Source: an uncultured Turicimonas sp. (GTDB lineage Bacteria; Pseudomonadota; Gammaproteobacteria; Burkholderiales; Burkholderiaceae_F). From it: a stretch of DNA of 45,797 nucleotides. Numbering within the stretch: position 1 is the stretch's first letter; each line of letters begins with the position of its first letter. Position numbers and translations under genes: made by a program. The notes below the pieces were generated by a model. It did not search any database. It saw only the letters and a program-made list of their open reading frames with translations, and had not been told where the DNA came from. This document shows positions 1-9,078 of this stretch, in pieces. The stretch spans positions 1-45,797 of the forward strand of contig CANTYJ010000026.1 of the NCBI GenBank assembly GCA_947854175.1. The letters are read 5' to 3'.

Positions 1-2
1 CA

Positions 3-95
3 TCACTTTCCATTCTTCAGGCTGCTCGCCAGCTAGATAAAAATATCTTCACACTCAGATTCGCATCAAAACAAAGGGAAAAAGAGCGCTTCTAA
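3..95 (+). CDS. possible C-terminal tail of an unidentified protein
   Basis: An open frame of 30 codons enters from the left window edge and ends at a TAA at 93-95. The residues are of ordinary composition (RQLDKNIFTLRFASKQREKE) and end in a basic stretch. I do not recognise a family. It could be the end of a real upstream gene or chance open sequence, since the next 120 bases hold several stops in every frame. Confidence 0.25.
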   Translation, partial: SLSILQAARQLDKNIFTLRFASKQREKERF

Positions 96-220
96 CTATA
101 AAAATTGGTGTTGTCTAGAACCAAAATTGAAGTCATTGAAGCCAAAATGGTTAAGGAAATCAGAGAGGGTGCCGATTAACTGGGATTGCCAGCCGAAATT
201 AGCGGGATCATACAATCGTA

Positions 221-1704
221 TTGGTATCAACGAGGACTGCTCCTCGAAATCTTTTATCAATTAAAGAGCTGCTTAAAATGCAAGGGGCTGGGATAAAAAT
301 AAACTACTATGGTCCTAAAGAATTAGAAGAACTAAAAATACATAATGAGGAGGTCACTATTGTCTTCAGAAAGAAAAACATGGAGAGGGAAAAGGCTTTC
401 AAAATTTTACAGGTTCCGGACGGAAGCTAAGAGAATAAATTTTATATAGGTGCAATTAGAGGTGACGCTTTAGCAGAAATATATGGAACGTACTGGCAGA
501 AAGTACTTCTCGGATATACTAGGACTTTCTTGGGAGTCAGAAACTCCATAAATCGGCGTATGTTCTACACTATCAGAAAAGAACCTCAACACTTTTTTCT
601 ATATAACAATGGGGTTCGATTGATTGCAAGCAAATTACAAATCCAAGAAATCCAAGGACAACTCTATGTAGAAAGAATCAGGAATCTTCAGATTGTTAAT
701 GGAGGGCAAACTGCGGCTATATTATTTCATGCGAAAAATCATCCAGAGCGTCCGCTTTCTCTCTCTGATGTTTGGGTATATGTTAGCCTTTCTCTCGTAG
801 AACAGAAGGACTATTTGGGGTGTACTTCTTCTGTACAAAAGATTTCAAAGAACACAAATTTATGGACTGAGAGCTATTCATTGTATTCAACCATAAATTC
901 AGAATTTCAGAACCGCTTTTATCAATTATGTCAACGTCGGAAAAATAAAATACCATTTAGTCCAAAGAGTAGACCTTCCTACTGGTATTACGAGAAATTA
1001 CAAAACTCATATGCTGAGGACGAAAATATGGCATTAGAAAAGCCGAATTTTGCTAGAAAATTTCCTCACCACTTTGACATAAAGGACCTCAGCATGTGGT
1101 GTCTCTCCTGGGAAGGATATCCTGACATTGCCTCTAGAGTTTACAAATGTTGCCAGTACTTTCTTCAAGCTATGAAACAGCTTGAGGCACAATACGCACG
1201 AGAGGGAAAAAATGAGCCTTGGGAGTATGTGACCGATGAAATTTTTCAGGATACTGTAGCAAAAGGAATCCTGTTTAGAAATGTTCACGAGTTCATTAAC
1301 AAACAAAATTGGTTCAAAAAAATATATACCTTCGGAAATCCTTAACTTCATTTGCTATTGCGTTGCTGAGGGAAAAAATAAGAAGACAATATGGGTCAAG
1401 ATATTCTCTAGATTTCAAGAAAATTTGGTATGAACAAGAAATATCGGTAGAGCTTCTTGATCTCATTTTGGAGTATGCTCATACAATCCAAATTTCTTTC
1501 GGGGGTCCCTCCTTAATTTTCTACCGTCCCGAAGATTTAATAACAAAGGAATACTTTTGGGAAAAGGTCAAAGAGTTCACTGAAAATATACCTGATGTAG
1601 GGGAGCACCTAGTAGTTAGGACTCAACCATCCCTTTTTAATTTGGCGATTGAACCAATTCAGTTAAGAAATAAAAAATCCCTGAGGAACCATAGACAATT
1701 TTGA
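221..1704 (+). pseudogene. AIPR-family (abortive phage infection) protein, broken
   Basis: Three open pieces together read as the middle and end of an AIPR protein, a family first tied to abortive phage infection. Piece 1 (221-430) holds the INYYGPKELEEL segment. After an in-frame TAA at 428-430 the same frame continues with YIGAIRGDALAEIYG and then a FLGVRNSIN segment. It runs on into the family hallmark FFLYNNGVRLIA and NLQIVNGGQTAA, and ends at 1345. The reading then moves to another frame (1309-1704), with the switch near an A7 run at 1316-1322. The usual N-terminal part (roughly 200 residues in the family) is not visible upstream in any frame. Full-length members are about 550-700 residues. 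A stop, a frameshift and a missing front make this a decayed gene rather than a regulated one. The family call is strong; the decay is directly seen. Confidence 0.8.
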
Positions 1705-1801
1705 TTGGTTAACTGCTACTCCTTGAAAAATACAAAAGTTATATTTGCTCAGGATAAACAACTAGTTCGCTATAAAAAAAGAACTAACGGAAGAAAAATT
1801 T

Positions 1802-2212
1802 ATGTTTAGGAAAAAGCAAGAAGATATTAGAACAATTATAGTTGTAGCGGCCATTATTTATGAGAACGGCAAAATTCTTGCTACTCAGCGTGGATATGGT
1901 GACTTTAAAGATGGATGGGAATTTCCCGGCGGAAAAGTTGAAAATTCTGAAACACCTGAACACGCCATTGTTAGAGAAATCGAAGAGGAATTAAAAATAA
2001 AAATCCAACCTGAAAAGTTGGTCACAACAGTTGAATATGATTATCCGAATTTTCATCTGACCATGCATTGTTACCTCTCAAGAATTATTGAAGGAACATT
2101 AGTTCTGACCGAACATGAAGCCGCTAAGTGGTTGTCTAAAGACGAGTTGGATTCTGTTGATTGGCTGCCGGCTGATATTGAAGTGGTTAAGGAACTGAAA
2201 AAACTGATTTGA
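1802..2212 (+). CDS. NUDIX hydrolase, MutT-like (8-oxo-dGTP diphosphatase type)
   Basis: This 136-residue protein has a NUDIX box at residues 44-66: GGKVENSE, then REIEEEL, with the G-x5-E-x7-REUxEE spacing intact and Lys in place of the usual late Gly. The preceding segment (ILATQRGYGDFKDGWEFPGG) is typical of (deoxy)nucleoside triphosphate pyrophosphohydrolases of the MutT type, which hydrolyse oxidised dGTP to the monophosphate using Mg2+ held by the box glutamates. The length matches the family (about 130). It follows the broken AIPR gene by about 100 bases and precedes a MATE pump on the same strand. The substrate cannot be fixed from sequence, because stand-alone MutT-like proteins can act on several nucleotides. 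Confidence 0.85.
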   Translation: MFRKKQEDIRTIIVVAAIIYENGKILATQRGYGDFKDGWEFPGGKVENSETPEHAIVREIEEELKIKIQPEKLVTTVEYDYPNFHLTMHCYLSRIIEGTLVLTEHEAAKWLSKDELDSVDWLPADIEVVKELKKLI

Positions 2213-2275
2213 ATGGAGATGCCAAATTCGCACCTTTGTATCGAATTAATTTTTGAAGCGGCCTAAAATAGCTTC

Positions 2276-3706
2276 ATGGCTACAAGTAAGAAAAGAACCG
2301 AACATCTCTTTTCTCTAATTAGAGAAGGAGCGTCACTATCAACAAAAGAGCAAATTGATCTGGTATGGAGATTAAGTCTGCCGGCGATATTTGCTCAAAT
2401 TTCTTTTGTAATTGTCCAATATATTGATGCAGCAATGGTTGGGCATCTAGGACCAAATCCGGCTGCTGCAGTGGGACTGGTTTCAACTTCTTTATGGCTT
2501 ATTTGGGGACTCGTTACATCAATTACTGCAGGTTTCACTGTTCAAGTTGCCCAGAGAATTGGAGCAAAAGAATTCGATGAGGCACGTTCCGTTTTGCGCC
2601 AATCCTTTCTGATAGGTGGCCTGATAAGTTTATTAATTGGCGCTATTGGAGTAGCAATAGCCGGATGGTTGCCAGGTTGGCTCGGGGGAGGCCCGGAACT
2701 GGCTAAAGATGCAACTTCCTACTTTTTTATCTTTTGTGCCGGCGCTCCCATTCTCTTTTTTGAGTTCCTTGCTTCTGGCATGTTGAGAAGTACTGGAAAT
2801 ATTAAACTTCCAAGCTTAGTAAACATCGGAATGTGTTTCCTGGATGCTCTTTTTAATTTATTGCTGATTTATCCAACCTCTGATTATGAAGTTCTGGGTT
2901 TTGAATTCACACTTCCCGGCGCTGGATTAGGCGTTACAGGAGCCGCTCTGGGAACAATTTTGGTAGAAGTTGTTTGTGCAGCTATTTTGTTATGGTGTTT
3001 GCTAGTACGTTCAGATAAATTATCATTGGTCGGACATCCTGGTTCATTTATTCCGGATATTTTCTGCCTGCGTCGGGCTTTTAGAATTGGCTCTCCTTTG
3101 GCCTTGGAAAGATTTGCCATGAGTACGGCTCAGATAGTAACGACGATGATTGTGGCACCGCTTGGAAATTTCGCTCTAGCTGCACACTCTTTTGCAATCA
3201 CAGCCGAAAGTTTGTGCTATATGCCGGGATTCGGAGTGGCTGACGCAGCAGCAACTTTGGTTGGACAAAGTATTGGAGCTAAAAGACCGGAGTTAGCTAA
3301 AAGACTTGCGAGAATCAATATTATTGTCGTTATGGTGTTGATGACGGCCATGGGATTTGTAATGTATATAGTTGCTCCATGGATGATAGGATTCATGACC
3401 GATAACCAAGAAATAATTAGGCTTGGTTCTTCCGCACTAAGAATAGAAGCATTTGCGGAGCCTATGTTTGCAGCAGCGATAGTAAGCTATAGTATTTTCG
3501 TTGGTGCCGGATACACATTGGTCCCGAGTTTGATCAATCTTATCAGTATGTGGACAGTCAGATTGCCGCTGGCTTATTTGTTGGCATCTTCTTATGGCCT
3601 GAATGGAGTCTGGTTCGCGATGGCAACTGAACTATGTGTCAGAGGTTGTATCTTCCTTTGGAAGGTTTCGCATTTTGATTTTTCAAAACGCAGAGGTATT
3701 GACTGA
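2276..3706 (+). CDS. MATE family efflux transporter
   Basis: The product has 476 residues with about twelve hydrophobic segments in two similar halves. It begins with a cytoplasmic tail and the segment LSLPAIFAQISFVIVQYIDA, followed by AAMVGHLGP, the usual first-helix pattern of multidrug and toxic-compound extrusion proteins. A matching second-half segment starts near residue 265 (FRIGSPLALERFAM). Members sit in the inner membrane and exchange drugs or metabolites for Na+ or H+. The length is normal for the family. The ATG at 2276 has no clear Shine-Dalgarno sequence. The substrate is unknown. The gene lies between a NUDIX hydrolase and a HIT protein on the same strand with short gaps, so co-transcription is plausible. 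Confidence 0.9.
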   Translation: MATSKKRTEHLFSLIREGASLSTKEQIDLVWRLSLPAIFAQISFVIVQYIDAAMVGHLGPNPAAAVGLVSTSLWLIWGLVTSITAGFTVQVAQRIGAKEFDEARSVLRQSFLIGGLISLLIGAIGVAIAGWLPGWLGGGPELAKDATSYFFIFCAGAPILFFEFLASGMLRSTGNIKLPSLVNIGMCFLDALFNLLLIYPTSDYEVLGFEFTLPGAGLGVTGAALGTILVEVVCAAILLWCLLVRSDKLSLVGHPGSFIPDIFCLRRAFRIGSPLALERFAMSTAQIVTTMIVAPLGNFALAAHSFAITAESLCYMPGFGVADAAATLVGQSIGAKRPELAKRLARINIIVVMVLMTAMGFVMYIVAPWMIGFMTDNQEIIRLGSSALRIEAFAEPMFAAAIVSYSIFVGAGYTLVPSLINLISMWTVRLPLAYLLASSYGLNGVWFAMATELCVRGCIFLWKVSHFDFSKRRGID

Positions 3707-3736
3707 GTTTATTCGAAGGACAAAAGAAGGTTTCAG

Positions 3737-4126
3737 ATGAACAAATGTACAACTAAAAAATGTCTTTTTTGTGAAGAATCACTTCGACAAAAATTAGTAT
3801 TAGAAAATGATGAAGCTTTTGTGATTTTTGATGAATTTCCGGTCAATCCAGGGCACTGCCTGATTATTCCCAAAAGGCATGTGAGCTCTTACTTTGACTT
3901 GAATTCAGAAGAAGTTCTTGCTATGCATCAGTTGCTACTTGAAGCGAAGAAGTTGGTAACAGAACAATTTAATCCGGACGGGTTCAATATTGGAGTCAAT
4001 GTCGGTGAAGCTGCAGGTCAAAGCGTTTTCCACGTTCACATGCATCTAATTCCACGATACAAAGGAGACATTGAAAATCCGAGAGGAGGTATTCGTGGAG
4101 TCATCCCTGGAAAAAGATCCTATTAG
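3737..4126 (+). CDS. HIT family protein (histidine triad nucleotide hydrolase)
   Basis: This 129-residue protein carries the histidine triad at residues 99-103 (HVHMHLIPR), the catalytic H-x-H-x-H of HIT phosphoramidases and dinucleotide hydrolases. It also has the upstream FPVNPGHCLIIPKRH segment common to Hint/Fhit-like members. The N-terminus has Cys4, Cys9 and Cys12, resembling the zinc-binding pattern seen in some bacterial HIT proteins. A GAAGG ribosome site lies about 8 bases before the ATG. The next gene (HNH protein) starts 23 bases downstream, so the two probably share a message. The physiological substrate is unknown, as for most bacterial HIT proteins. Confidence 0.9.
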   Translation: MNKCTTKKCLFCEESLRQKLVLENDEAFVIFDEFPVNPGHCLIIPKRHVSSYFDLNSEEVLAMHQLLLEAKKLVTEQFNPDGFNIGVNVGEAAGQSVFHVHMHLIPRYKGDIENPRGGIRGVIPGKRSY

Positions 4127-4149
4127 AAGTAATCCTAGATGAGTTCGTC

Positions 4150-5259
4150 GTGAGCACTCAACCATTTGTTTTTCCTAAAAGTAATGCAGGCCTAAATATT
4201 CCTGCCTTAACTGCTTGTTTTGCCAACACGACATTGTCGTACAAGTATCTTTGGTTTTGGGCTCTTTTGGAAATAATAGAAGAACAAAACAACTTACACG
4301 CCCACCTATGTGTTCCTCAAGAAAGAGTTTTTGCAAAAATGGTCACGAAGGCATGGGCTCCTCGTCGGTTCTACAAACTTTCGTTTGGGTTTAACGACGG
4401 ACTTAGTAAAATATTTGAATTCCTTGAAAGAACAAAAGTTATTGAAGAAACCGAAACAAGAAAAGAAGAGTCCTTTATCTTTGAAAGAATATGTCATTGG
4501 CAGGAGAAAGAGCCAAGAGAGTCAAAAAAACTGCTTAATGAAATTTTGGGTCGATACGTTCCATATAAATTTTTATCTCCTTGGATTGGAGCTCAAAAAG
4601 ATAGTCGCTCGGCTGTCTCAAAAATATCTTTTGACGAAAGTTTCGGAACACCATATTTCTTTAATCAGAATTACGATATTGTTCTTAGACTGGAATGGAT
4701 GGAATACTTCCATCGAAACCATGGCTTGCTAATTGATTTTGTTAAATGGAATTTTTGCGAGTTTCTACAGAGCCGAAATCCTTCAGTGCCTGCCATTGTC
4801 AATAAACTGGCTATACCGAATGAAAGAGACAGCTTGGTTAATCAAAAGAAATATTGGGCCGAGTACATAAAATCTGAAAGCGTTTTAATGGATATGTTCG
4901 GGCAACCAATAACAGAAAAAATTTTCGATCTCGATCATTTTATTCCTTGGAGTTTTGTTGCCCACAATCAGATCTGGAATCTGATTCCAATGAACCATAC
5001 GTTGAATATAAAAAAATCCAATCATATTCCGTCTGTTGACAGTTATGTTGAAATTTATGCCGAATGGCACTTCGGAGCATTGGAATTCTTAGCCGAGAAG
5101 AAAGACCGGACTTTTACAAACATTCAGGAAGAGTACGCTTCAATCGGAATCGCATTAGATACGAACTTACAGGATATCGAAGATGTACTCCGGCGCCAAC
5201 TTAAACCATTAGAAATTACTGCTCTGAATTCGGGATTCAAAAGTTGGACTAACGGATAA
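4150..5259 (+). CDS. HNH endonuclease domain protein
   Basis: The product has 369 residues from a GTG start; an ATG at 4139 opens only a five-codon frame. The C-terminal part holds an HNH nuclease fold: DLDHFIPWSF with His263, WNLIP with Asn277, then LNIKKSNHIP. The N-terminal 100 residues (TTLSYKYLWFWALLE, later WAPRRFYKLSFGFND) match a prologue I associate with a widespread family of stand-alone HNH proteins of similar length. HNH domains use one metal ion to cut DNA. A restriction or defence role is likely but inferred; no methylase or toxin partner sits next to it, and the HIT gene is its only close neighbour. A strong bidirectional hairpin follows at 5289-5319. Confidence is high for the domain and moderate for the role. 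Confidence 0.8.
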   Translation: MSTQPFVFPKSNAGLNIPALTACFANTTLSYKYLWFWALLEIIEEQNNLHAHLCVPQERVFAKMVTKAWAPRRFYKLSFGFNDGLSKIFEFLERTKVIEETETRKEESFIFERICHWQEKEPRESKKLLNEILGRYVPYKFLSPWIGAQKDSRSAVSKISFDESFGTPYFFNQNYDIVLRLEWMEYFHRNHGLLIDFVKWNFCEFLQSRNPSVPAIVNKLAIPNERDSLVNQKKYWAEYIKSESVLMDMFGQPITEKIFDLDHFIPWSFVAHNQIWNLIPMNHTLNIKKSNHIPSVDSYVEIYAEWHFGALEFLAEKKDRTFTNIQEEYASIGIALDTNLQDIEDVLRRQLKPLEITALNSGFKSWTNG

Positions 5260-5288
5260 GGCTTTCTATCAAAGGTAGATAAGTCAAA

Positions 5289-5319
5289 AAGGCTGTCACG
5301 AAATTTTCGTAACAGCCTT
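5289..5319. terminator. bidirectional terminator hairpin between HNH gene and porin
   Basis: AAGGCTGT and AACAGCCTT arms enclose a second short CGAAA/TTTCG stem, forming a long hairpin. A-rich sequence on its left acts as a T tract when read on the minus strand, and the right side is moderately T-rich. It lies between two converging genes, as expected for a shared terminator. Confidence 0.75.
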
Positions 5320-5354
5320 CAATTCAAAGTCTAAAAACTTAATTAGAGAAGTTT

Positions 5355-6482
5355 TTAGAAGGTATGAGTCATACCCAAAGTTGCATTCCAGCCTTGCAAA
5401 TCGTTAACAACTCTGGCGGCTTTCCATGCTGTACCCCAACCGGCGTTTGCATAGACGGTTGTCCTCTTAGAGAGCGGATAGAAGTATGCGGCACCAATAG
5501 AGAAAGTAGAGAACTTATCTGAATCTGTGTATTCTGCATTGACCTTGTCTTTAATCTTACCGAAGGCGTATTGAGTCTGAAGCATTGCTGTACCGCCTTG
5601 GAATGGAGCACTAACACCTAAGCTGAATGCATTAAAATTGGCTCCTTTGCCTTTAGAAGCCAATACCGATGCAATACCTTCATCTTTGTCGCCATCTTCG
5701 TAGAAGCCCCAATCAACTCCGGGCATTGGAGAATTAAGAGCCAATTCATATGCGCCGTAGGCTTTGAAAGCTCCGAAATCATAAGAGCCACCGAGGTTTA
5801 ACAACTTTGTGGCTTTGTAATTCTTGCCGTCTGATCCCTTTTTGCCCTTGTTGTCAAGAACTTCAAAAATTAAATCAGCATTCAGAGCTTCACCGCCGTA
5901 AGTAAGGCCAATACCATAATAGTGACCGTTCTTGGACCATTTATCAGCATCATCTTCAACTCCGTTTGAATACATGACAGAAGCGGTGAAGTTGCTGAAA
6001 GTTGGGCTGACATAAATTAAAGAGTTGTTATAGCGATCGGTAAGATAAAAGGCACTATAGAGGTCACCGATTGTGAAGAAACTTGTGGTATATGGTGATC
6101 CGCCTAAGATGCTAAATGAACCGCAGTCTGAGGATAAGCCACCGAATCGTCCGGCTGCAAATTTACCCCAGTTTCCGCCAACATTGAGTTGAGCTTCACG
6201 ACTGAATGCCTTTCCTTCCGCATGTTCATTACCATTACTTAATTTGAAGCCTTGTTCAAGTTTAAATCCCACGTAGTTTCCATTGGACAAATCTTCTTTG
6301 CCGATAAAACCAAAACGGTTGCCCAAGTTGTTACCGTTGGACATTTGTACCTTAGCTGCAGAGTCTTTGTTTTTTGATACCGTAACGCCGACGTCAGCAA
6401 CGCCATAAAGAGTTACTTCAGAAGCAAAAGCTGTAGTGGCTAACAGCAATGATCCGGCAATAAGAGTTGGAATGAATTTCAT
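5355..6482 (-). CDS. outer-membrane general porin (beta-barrel, Neisseria/Bordetella type)
   Basis: The product has 375 residues, with a Sec signal peptide at 1-20 (FIPTLIAGSLLLATTAFA, then SEVTLYG). Mature betaproteobacterial porins typically begin with the VTLYGVADVG segment seen here. The chain is rich in alternating aromatic beta strands, includes RFGFIGKEDL and GRFGGL segments, and ends in LGMTHTF with a terminal Phe, the signal for outer-membrane insertion. It should form a trimeric 16-strand channel for small solutes. A ribosome site (AGGAA) lies 7 bases before the ATG. It has its own transcription unit, facing the HNH gene across a terminator. A second, frameshifted porin lies at 26481-27616. 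Confidence 0.93.
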   Translation of the reverse strand: MKFIPTLIAGSLLLATTAFASEVTLYGVADVGVTVSKNKDSAAKVQMSNGNNLGNRFGFIGKEDLSNGNYVGFKLEQGFKLSNGNEHAEGKAFSREAQLNVGGNWGKFAAGRFGGLSSDCGSFSILGGSPYTTSFFTIGDLYSAFYLTDRYNNSLIYVSPTFSNFTASVMYSNGVEDDADKWSKNGHYYGIGLTYGGEALNADLIFEVLDNKGKKGSDGKNYKATKLLNLGGSYDFGAFKAYGAYELALNSPMPGVDWGFYEDGDKDEGIASVLASKGKGANFNAFSLGVSAPFQGGTAMLQTQYAFGKIKDKVNAEYTDSDKFSTFSIGAAYFYPLSKRTTVYANAGWGTAWKAARVVNDLQGWNATLGMTHTF

Positions 6483-6732
6483 GATTTGTTCCTAGAAAAG
6501 GATTTGAGAATTAGTAAACGAGGTTTATGTTAATAAAAACATTAGCCCAAAATGGAAATGGACTGAAGTATTTTCAAAAACCAATGCAAATGAGAAGAGT
6601 TCGAGCTCTAAAAATCCTGAAAATTGAGATTTAAGCTAAATAATGTCAGTTTTTTACAACGTGTTAACGAAAAGTGTCCGTAAAGTTTTATCGGGACGAT
6701 ATCTAATAAATTTGAAAAAGAACGATGACTAA

Positions 6733-6777
6733 CTCCTGAGACTGGAGGTTTCTAAGACAACGATCTGGCCTCAGGAG
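6733..6777. repeat. inverted repeat in the porin/tldD intergenic region
   Basis: CTCCTGAG (6733-6740) and CTCAGGAG (6770-6777) form an 8-bp dyad with a 29-base loop. The 325-base gap 6483-6807 separates the start of the porin from the end of tldD, both on the minus strand. Read on that strand, the dyad lies 31-75 bases past the tldD stop and is followed by a loosely T-rich stretch, so it may be a weak terminator. The rest of the gap is AT-rich upstream sequence of the porin, with no other gene seen. Confidence 0.35.
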
Positions 6778-6807
6778 GATCTGATTCAAAAGAATTGTTT
6801 TTTGAAG

Positions 6808-8247
6808 TTAGTCTGTGCCGCCAATTGTGAGGCCGTCAATTCTCAGGGTAGGCATGCCGACACCGACTGGTACGCTCTGTCCATCTTTACCGCAGATGCC
6901 AACGCCTGAATCAAGACAGGAATCATTGCCGATTAATTTGATTTTCAACAATGCTTCGTGGCCGTTTCCAATCAAAGTCGCTCCTTTAACCGGAGTCGTA
7001 ATTTTGCCTTTTTCAATCAGCCACGCCTGGCTCATGGAGAAAGCAAATTTGCCGCTGGTTATGTCGACTTGTCCTCCTCCGAAATTGAGGGCAAAAATAC
7101 CATAGTCAACAGATTCAATAATTTCGTCAGGTTCCATTTCTCCGCTGAGCATGTAGGTATTAGTCATTCTGGGAATCGGTAGCGTCGCAAAACTTTCTCG
7201 TCTGCTGTTGCCGGTTGTTTTTTCTCCCATTAATGAAGCATTGAGCTCATCTTGTATGTAGCCTTTTAAAATGCCGTTCTCAATTAGCGTGGTGCATTGA
7301 GTCGGATTACCTTCATCATCGATGGTTAAAGAGCCTCGTCTGTCAATAATGGTTCCGTTATCAACAATAGTGACTCCTTCAGCAGCAACTTTTTGACCGA
7401 TTTTGTTGGAGAAAACGCTGGTTCCTTTGCGGTTAAAGTCTCCCTCGAGACCGTGTCCAACGGCTTCATGCAATAACACTCCCGGCCAACCCGGACCAAG
7501 AACAACAGGGAATATACCGGCAGGTACAGCGATGGCCTCTAAATTTTGCATCGCTTGCTCGACTGCATCTTTGGCATAACTCTGTAACTTCTCGTCAGTG
7601 AAATAGTCCAAAGAAAAACGGGCGCCTCCGCCAGAATTGCCTTTTTCAACCCGTCCGTCTTTTTCAGCAAGAACACTAATGCCGACCCGAACAAGCGGAC
7701 GTACATCTCCAACCAATGTACCGTCCCGCTTAGCAATAAGAACAACTTCGTGGACCGCGGCAATGGTCGTCATGACTTGAACAATATGCGGATTCAAAGC
7801 TCGGGCAAACTGATCCAGCTTTTTAATGATTTCTATTTTTTCTTCGGTGGATTTCAGTTCGATTGGGTTAACCGGTTGATATAAAGGTGAGGGCGGAGCC
7901 TTTTTCTCAATTTTTGTTATGTTTTTTTCTTTTGAGAAGTTCCCAATGGCCCGCACAGTCCTGACTGCCTCAATGAGAGAGTCTTTTGAAATTTCATCGG
8001 AATAAGCAAGAGCACTTTTTTCTTTGCAAACAGCCCTGACTCCGACTCCCATATCGGTGTTATAGGAACCGTTTTTGATGATGCCTTCTTCAAGAGCATA
8101 GCCCTCAGTGACGACCTTCTGAAAATAAAAGTCGGCCAGATCAATGGACTTTCCTTCGAATTCTGAAAAGGCAGCTTCAATATCGTTAATAGTGACCCCG
8201 TTGGCGGTTAACAAGGAGTCAATCGCAATTTCAGTATTATTAGTCAT
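6808..8247 (-). CDS. tldD: TldD metalloprotease
   Basis: The product has 479 residues when started at the ATG that overlaps the stop of the upstream amidase gene (ATGACTAA, 8 bases shared). An upstream in-frame extension would lie inside that gene and is not used. The zinc motif HEAVGH is at residues 260-265, and the third ligand region GVGICGKDGQS, with Cys at about 452, is near the C-terminus. TldD pairs with TldE (PmbA) to trim unfolded peptides such as the leader of microcin B17 and to degrade antitoxins. No tldE is in this window. Translational coupling to nit and yhdP follows the order common in proteobacteria. Confidence 0.95.
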   Translation of the reverse strand: MTNNTEIAIDSLLTANGVTINDIEAAFSEFEGKSIDLADFYFQKVVTEGYALEEGIIKNGSYNTDMGVGVRAVCKEKSALAYSDEISKDSLIEAVRTVRAIGNFSKEKNITKIEKKAPPSPLYQPVNPIELKSTEEKIEIIKKLDQFARALNPHIVQVMTTIAAVHEVVLIAKRDGTLVGDVRPLVRVGISVLAEKDGRVEKGNSGGGARFSLDYFTDEKLQSYAKDAVEQAMQNLEAIAVPAGIFPVVLGPGWPGVLLHEAVGHGLEGDFNRKGTSVFSNKIGQKVAAEGVTIVDNGTIIDRRGSLTIDDEGNPTQCTTLIENGILKGYIQDELNASLMGEKTTGNSRRESFATLPIPRMTNTYMLSGEMEPDEIIESVDYGIFALNFGGGQVDITSGKFAFSMSQAWLIEKGKITTPVKGATLIGNGHEALLKIKLIGNDSCLDSGVGICGKDGQSVPVGVGMPTLRIDGLTIGGTD

Positions 8248-9061
8248 AGATGACGCGATTATCCAATGCCGGTAAATTGTCTCTGACTTGCTCGATAAAT
8301 CTTGGATCGAGTTCTGTAATAATAAGTCCGCTTTCCGAGGCACCCATTTCACCTAATACTTTGCCCCAGCAATCAACGGAAATGGAATGACCCCAAAATG
8401 CCCGTCCGTCAGATGTGATCCCCGCTTGTGCAGGGGCACAGACATAGCAAAGGTTTTCTATAGCCCGGGCCCGGATTAACGTTTCCCAGTGAGCTCGGCC
8501 TGTTGTGGCAGTAAAGGCTGATGGAATGACAATCAAGTCCGGTGTGTTCAAGTGGCGGAAAAGCCCCGGGAATCTTAAGTCATAACAAATGGCTAAACCG
8601 ACTTTAATGTCTGTCCCGTTATCGAGAGGTAGCACAAAACTCATAGGGTCTTTTCCTCTGGAGTACAACGAACTTTCATCATATCGTTCCTGTTCGTTGT
8701 GGTAACAGAAAAGATGAATTTTGTCGTACCTGCAGGCTAATTCTCCGAATGGGTCGTAGACCAGACAAGTATTAGTAACATGGTCTTTTTCTTCAGAAAA
8801 AAGAGCGATTGAACCGGCGACTATCCAGAGACCGAGATTTTTTGCCAGTGAAGACATTTTTTCCTGGACTAAACCTTCTCCCATTTTCTCAGCAGATGCT
8901 AAAACGTCTTGTCTTCCTCTTGGCATAAGAGAAAATGATTCAGGTAAACAAACAAGGTTACATCCGGATTTGGCAGCTCTTTTTATTAGTCTTTCAGCTT
9001 CCTCAAGATTCTCGTAGAGGTTGCTTCCGGATGTCATCTGGCATGTCGCGATCTTAAGCAT
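8240..9061 (-). CDS. carbon-nitrogen hydrolase (nitrilase family, deaminated-glutathione amidase type)
   Basis: The 273-residue protein has the nitrilase catalytic triad: Glu41 in LPESFSLMP, Lys114 in RYDKIHLF and Cys159 in AICYDLRFP. The length and these segments place it with the Nit1/Nit2 group, which hydrolyses amides such as deaminated glutathione formed by transaminase side reactions. Its 3' end overlaps the tldD start by 8 bases, and yhdP ends 17 bases upstream of its ATG, so the three form one operon. The exact substrate is inferred from family membership. Confidence 0.9.
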   Translation of the reverse strand: MLKIATCQMTSGSNLYENLEEAERLIKRAAKSGCNLVCLPESFSLMPRGRQDVLASAEKMGEGLVQEKMSSLAKNLGLWIVAGSIALFSEEKDHVTNTCLVYDPFGELACRYDKIHLFCYHNEQERYDESSLYSRGKDPMSFVLPLDNGTDIKVGLAICYDLRFPGLFRHLNTPDLIVIPSAFTATTGRAHWETLIRARAIENLCYVCAPAQAGITSDGRAFWGHSISVDCWGKVLGEMGASESGLIITELDPRFIEQVRDNLPALDNRVIYD

Positions 9062-9078
9062 TTGGCTTAGAGGCTCCT

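Noticed and set aside
1316..1322. Phase-variable A7 tract switching the AIPR gene
   Set aside because: The gene also has an in-frame stop at 428-430 and lacks its N-terminus, so restoring this frame would not give a whole protein; seven A residues is also short for efficient switching.
8248..8352. Longer TldD start giving 514 residues
   Set aside because: The extension lies wholly within the upstream amidase gene in another frame; the ATG overlapping that gene's stop gives the normal family length.
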